Shown here: positions 8,196 through 9,702 of the stretch, in pieces | Layout: every line of letters starts with the position of its first letter | Numbering within the stretch: position 1 is the first letter of the stretch | Source: Rhizobiaceae bacterium | GTDB lineage: Bacteria > Pseudomonadota > Alphaproteobacteria > Rhizobiales > Rhizobiaceae | Direction of reading: 5' to 3' | NCBI GenBank assembly: GCA_004299545.1 | Contig: SCRB01000297.1 | Span: 1-9,702, forward strand | Length of the DNA: 9,702 nucleotides | The notes under the pieces: generated by a model | Seen by the model: only the letters and a program-made list of their open reading frames with translations | Told to the model about the DNA's origin: nothing | Database searches by the model: none | Translations under genes and position numbers: made by a program

Positions 8196-9368
8196 TTACA
8201 GATTGCTGTCGTCGAAGCTGGTCTGAAAATGAAATGCACCACCTTTGACGACGAAGAAACTGGTCGTTCCGCCGGGCACGGTTCCGTCTTTGTCGAACTT
8301 GATGCGGCCGCTTACACCCTGAAAGTCGGCGGAATTGCTGAGCCACTCATTGATCGACTTGCGGTCGGTATTGCCGGCCGCAATGGCTTTCAGGACCGCG
8401 TTGGCGGCGTCGAAGGTCTCGGGGGCATAGGGAAGCGGCTCGGACTTGGTAAAGGCCTTGTACTGCGCCTCGAAGGCATCGGAACCCTTGAAATGCCCCG
8501 GTGCCACCGCCTGGGTCGAAGCAACCGTTCCCTCCGCGTTTTTCTTTCCCACGGTGGCAAGGAAGCGATGGTCGTAAAGCCCCGAAGGCCCGACCAGCGT
8601 CGCCTTCACGCCGGCATTGCGCATCTGCGTCAGCAGCCGTCCGGCTTCAGCATAATAGCAGCCGCAATACACCGCCTCGACACCGGCCGCCTTCAGCTTG
8701 TTGACCGTGGCGGAGTAGTCCGGCGCGTTGATGTCGAGGGATTCGGATACGGGTACATCGACATTGTCCTTTTTCAGGGTGCTGCGGACGAAATCGCTGA
8801 TGCCCTTGCCATATTCAGTGCTGTTGTCCACGACGGCCGCCTTTTTCGCCTTGAGTTCGGTGACGATGTAGCGTGCATCCGCCGGCCCCTCATTGGCGTC
8901 GTTGCCCGACGTCCGGTGAAAATAGGTCCATCCCTGCTTGGTCAGGCTGGGATTGGTCGCAACCGCCGTGACGGAGGGTATGCCGCCCGCATTGAGGATC
9001 GGCATGGCCGCCTTTGCCTCGCCGGAGAACTGCGGACCGATAATCGCGACGACACTGGCGTCGCGCACGGCGCGTTGCGCCAGTGCCGGCGCCTGCGCCG
9101 CGGCGCCCTGGGAATCGAAAGGCTTGATCTCGATCTTGCAGGCGCCCTGCTGCTTTTCGTAGTCGGCGACGGCAAGCTTCACCGAATTCATCGCCATAGT
9201 GCCGAAATCGGCGCTGGGGCCGGTCAACGGGCCGAAGACGCCGATCGCCAGCGGCTTTTCCGGACAAGCCGCATTTGCCGAGCCCGCGCTGATCCCAATC
9301 GCGAGCAAAGTCAAGCCGAGACCCGTCGCCAGCGACGTGACGGACTGCGATGCCATTCCCTGGAACAT
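8196..9368 (-). CDS. livK: Periplasmic solute-binding protein of the LivK type (Peripla_BP_6 family)
   Basis: A 390-residue substrate-binding protein and first gene of the operon. Residues 1-33 look like a Sec signal peptide: a hydrophobic stretch of about 11-27, then SANA before the mature start ACPEKP. The n-region has no Lys or Arg at all, which is unusual. The mature protein shows the type I fold hallmarks: IGVFGPLTGPSADFG (42-56), VVAIIGPQFSG (106-116), PSVTAVATNPSLT (131-143), VVDNSTEYGKG (179-189) and PETFDAANAVLKAI (316-329). Start ATG 9368 was chosen for its strong GGGAGG site at 9381-9376, seven bases away. The frame is open to an ATG at 9494, but that start has no ribosome site. 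The family binds branched-chain amino acids, amides, urea or aromatic acids. The downstream enzymes suggest an aromatic or heteroaromatic ligand (inference). Confidence 0.94.
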   Translation of the reverse strand: MFQGMASQSVTSLATGLGLTLLAIGISAGSANAACPEKPLAIGVFGPLTGPSADFGTMAMNSVKLAVADYEKQQGACKIEIKPFDSQGAAAQAPALAQRAVRDASVVAIIGPQFSGEAKAAMPILNAGGIPSVTAVATNPSLTKQGWTYFHRTSGNDANEGPADARYIVTELKAKKAAVVDNSTEYGKGISDFVRSTLKKDNVDVPVSESLDINAPDYSATVNKLKAAGVEAVYCGCYYAEAGRLLTQMRNAGVKATLVGPSGLYDHRFLATVGKKNAEGTVASTQAVAPGHFKGSDAFEAQYKAFTKSEPLPYAPETFDAANAVLKAIAAGNTDRKSINEWLSNSADFQGVSGRIKFDKDGTVPGGTTSFFVVKGGAFHFQTSFDDSNL

Positions 9369-9375
9369 GTCTGAT

Positions 9376-9381
9376 CCTCCC
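9376..9381 (-). promoter_or_regulatory. Ribosome binding site of livK
   Basis: On the minus strand GGGAGG lies seven bases before ATG 9368. It decides this start over ATG 9383 and ATG 9494, which are in the same frame but lack good sites. CCTCC on the minus strand at 9399-9395 can pair with the GGAGG of this site across a 14-base loop, so partial masking is possible but unproven. Confidence 0.75.
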
Positions 9382-9496
9382 ATTCGGCACCACCGGAGGG
9401 CGCTGCCAGTTGCTGATCCCGTGTCGCAGCCATCGTAGAAAACGAAGACCGCCCCCTTGATTTCAATGGATAGGGCATTTAACGCCTTTACCATCG

Positions 9497-9511
9497 TATT
9501 ATCTGATAATA
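9497..9511. promoter_or_regulatory. Candidate GntR-family operator, perfect 7-1-7 palindrome
   Basis: TATTATC-T-GATAATA is an exact inverted repeat of 7 bases around one central base. Pairing continues imperfectly to 9492-9516, with three of five further positions matching on each side. GntR/FadR-type regulators bind short palindromes of this kind, and the neighbouring gene encodes one. The site overlaps the candidate -10 of the operon and lies about 90 bases upstream of the regulator start. A single site could therefore control both directions. Confidence 0.6.
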
Positions 9512-9531
9512 AGTTGTTTCCGGTCGGTCAA
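9503..9531 (-). promoter_or_regulatory. Candidate promoter of the livKHMGF-hydroxylase-dioxygenase operon
   Basis: On the minus strand TTGACC (9531-9526) resembles a -35 element, and TATCAG (9508-9503) lies 17 bases downstream as a moderate -10. Transcription from here would give a leader of roughly 125-130 bases before livK. The -10 sits within the palindrome, which fits repression by occlusion. The -10 match is modest, so the exact promoter is uncertain. Confidence 0.4.
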
Positions 9532-9596
9532 GAGCGAAATCCGCCCCGCTCGCCGATCACAGGCTGGAACGGATCATCGGGAGTTGCAGGTCGGAA

Positions 9597-9702
9597 ATGG
9601 CGACGTTCAAAAAACGCGGCGATATCATTGCCGATGAAATCAAACGCTGGATCGTTGCCCGCAACATGAAGGCGGGACAAAAACTCCCGTCTGAGGCAGC
9701 GC
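9597..9702 (+). CDS. GntR-family transcriptional regulator (partial, N-terminus only)
   Basis: Only 35 codons are in the window, from ATG 9597 to the right edge. They read as the first part of a GntR winged helix-turn-helix domain: RGDIIADEIKRWIV as the first helix, then ARNMKAGQKLPSEAA, which matches the family's G-x-x-LPSE turn before helix 2. The C-terminal ligand domain, which would separate FadR/FCD from other subfamilies, is not visible. It is transcribed away from the operon, a common arrangement for a local regulator. CAGG lies about ten bases upstream as a moderate ribosome site. It probably controls both itself and the operon through the palindrome at 9497-9511 (inference). Confidence 0.85.
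   Translation, partial: MATFKKRGDIIADEIKRWIVARNMKAGQKLPSEAA

Larger units (their letters stand above)
9369..9596. other. Divergent intergenic control region between livK and the GntR-family gene
   Basis: These 228 bases are the only sizeable gap in the window. The middle part (about 9460-9520) is clearly richer in A and T than the surrounding genes. It contains the AT-rich palindrome, a candidate minus-strand promoter and the livK ribosome site. For the plus-strand gene, GATAAT (9505-9510) inside the palindrome is the best -10-like hexamer, but no well-spaced -35 was found. Otherwise no RNA gene or known riboswitch fold was recognised. Confidence 0.85.

Noticed and set aside
8229..9374. Plus-strand open frame of 381 codons
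   Set aside because: It is the antisense of livK; the minus strand has a signal peptide, binding-protein motifs and a good ribosome site.
9369..9494. Upstream in-frame start for livK at ATG 9494
   Set aside because: It has no ribosome site and overlaps the palindrome and promoter region; ATG 9368 has a strong site and gives a normal signal-peptide length.
9430..9498. Eight-base direct repeat CCATCGTA (9430-9437 and 9491-9498)
   Set aside because: One 8-base match in a gap of about 230 bases is close to chance expectation, and it has no symmetry or regular spacing to suggest a binding site.

Overview
The window looks like an alphaproteobacterial chromosome or large plasmid, possibly from the Rhizobiales. 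The DNA is GC-rich, the branched-chain amino-acid-type ABC transporter and GntR regulator are typical of that group, and genes are packed tightly. No rRNA, tRNA, CRISPR array, insertion sequence or convincing terminator was seen.

Layout. Nine genes run on the minus strand from 9368 down to the left edge. In transcription order they are: a periplasmic solute-binding protein (livK type), two permeases (livH, livM), two ATPases (livG, livF), then the large (molybdopterin), medium (FAD) and small (2Fe-2S) subunits of a xanthine-dehydrogenase-family molybdenum hydroxylase, and finally a class III extradiol ring-cleavage dioxygenase (LigB type with the start of a LigA-type domain), which is cut by the left edge. 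Only two bases (8194-8195) in this run lie outside a coding sequence. From livF onward every junction is an ATGA stop/start overlap. A GntR-family regulator begins on the plus strand at 9597 and is cut by the right edge. The 228-base divergent gap holds a perfect 7-1-7 AT-rich palindrome (9497-9511) that overlaps a plausible promoter for the operon.

How the genes fit together (inference). The operon reads as a complete uptake-and-ring-opening module. A small molecule, probably an aromatic or N-heteroaromatic acid, is bound in the periplasm and imported. The Mo/FAD/2Fe-2S enzyme then hydroxylates it (or oxidises an aldehyde group), and the resulting dihydroxylated ring is opened by the extradiol dioxygenase. 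The GntR regulator probably represses the set until a pathway compound binds it. The substrate cannot be named from sequence. The Mo enzyme is not a true CO dehydrogenase, because its active-site loop is PYRGVGR rather than the CoxL Cys loop. Later steps (hydrolase, decarboxylase and so on) would lie beyond the left edge, and no Mo-cofactor maturation gene is visible here.
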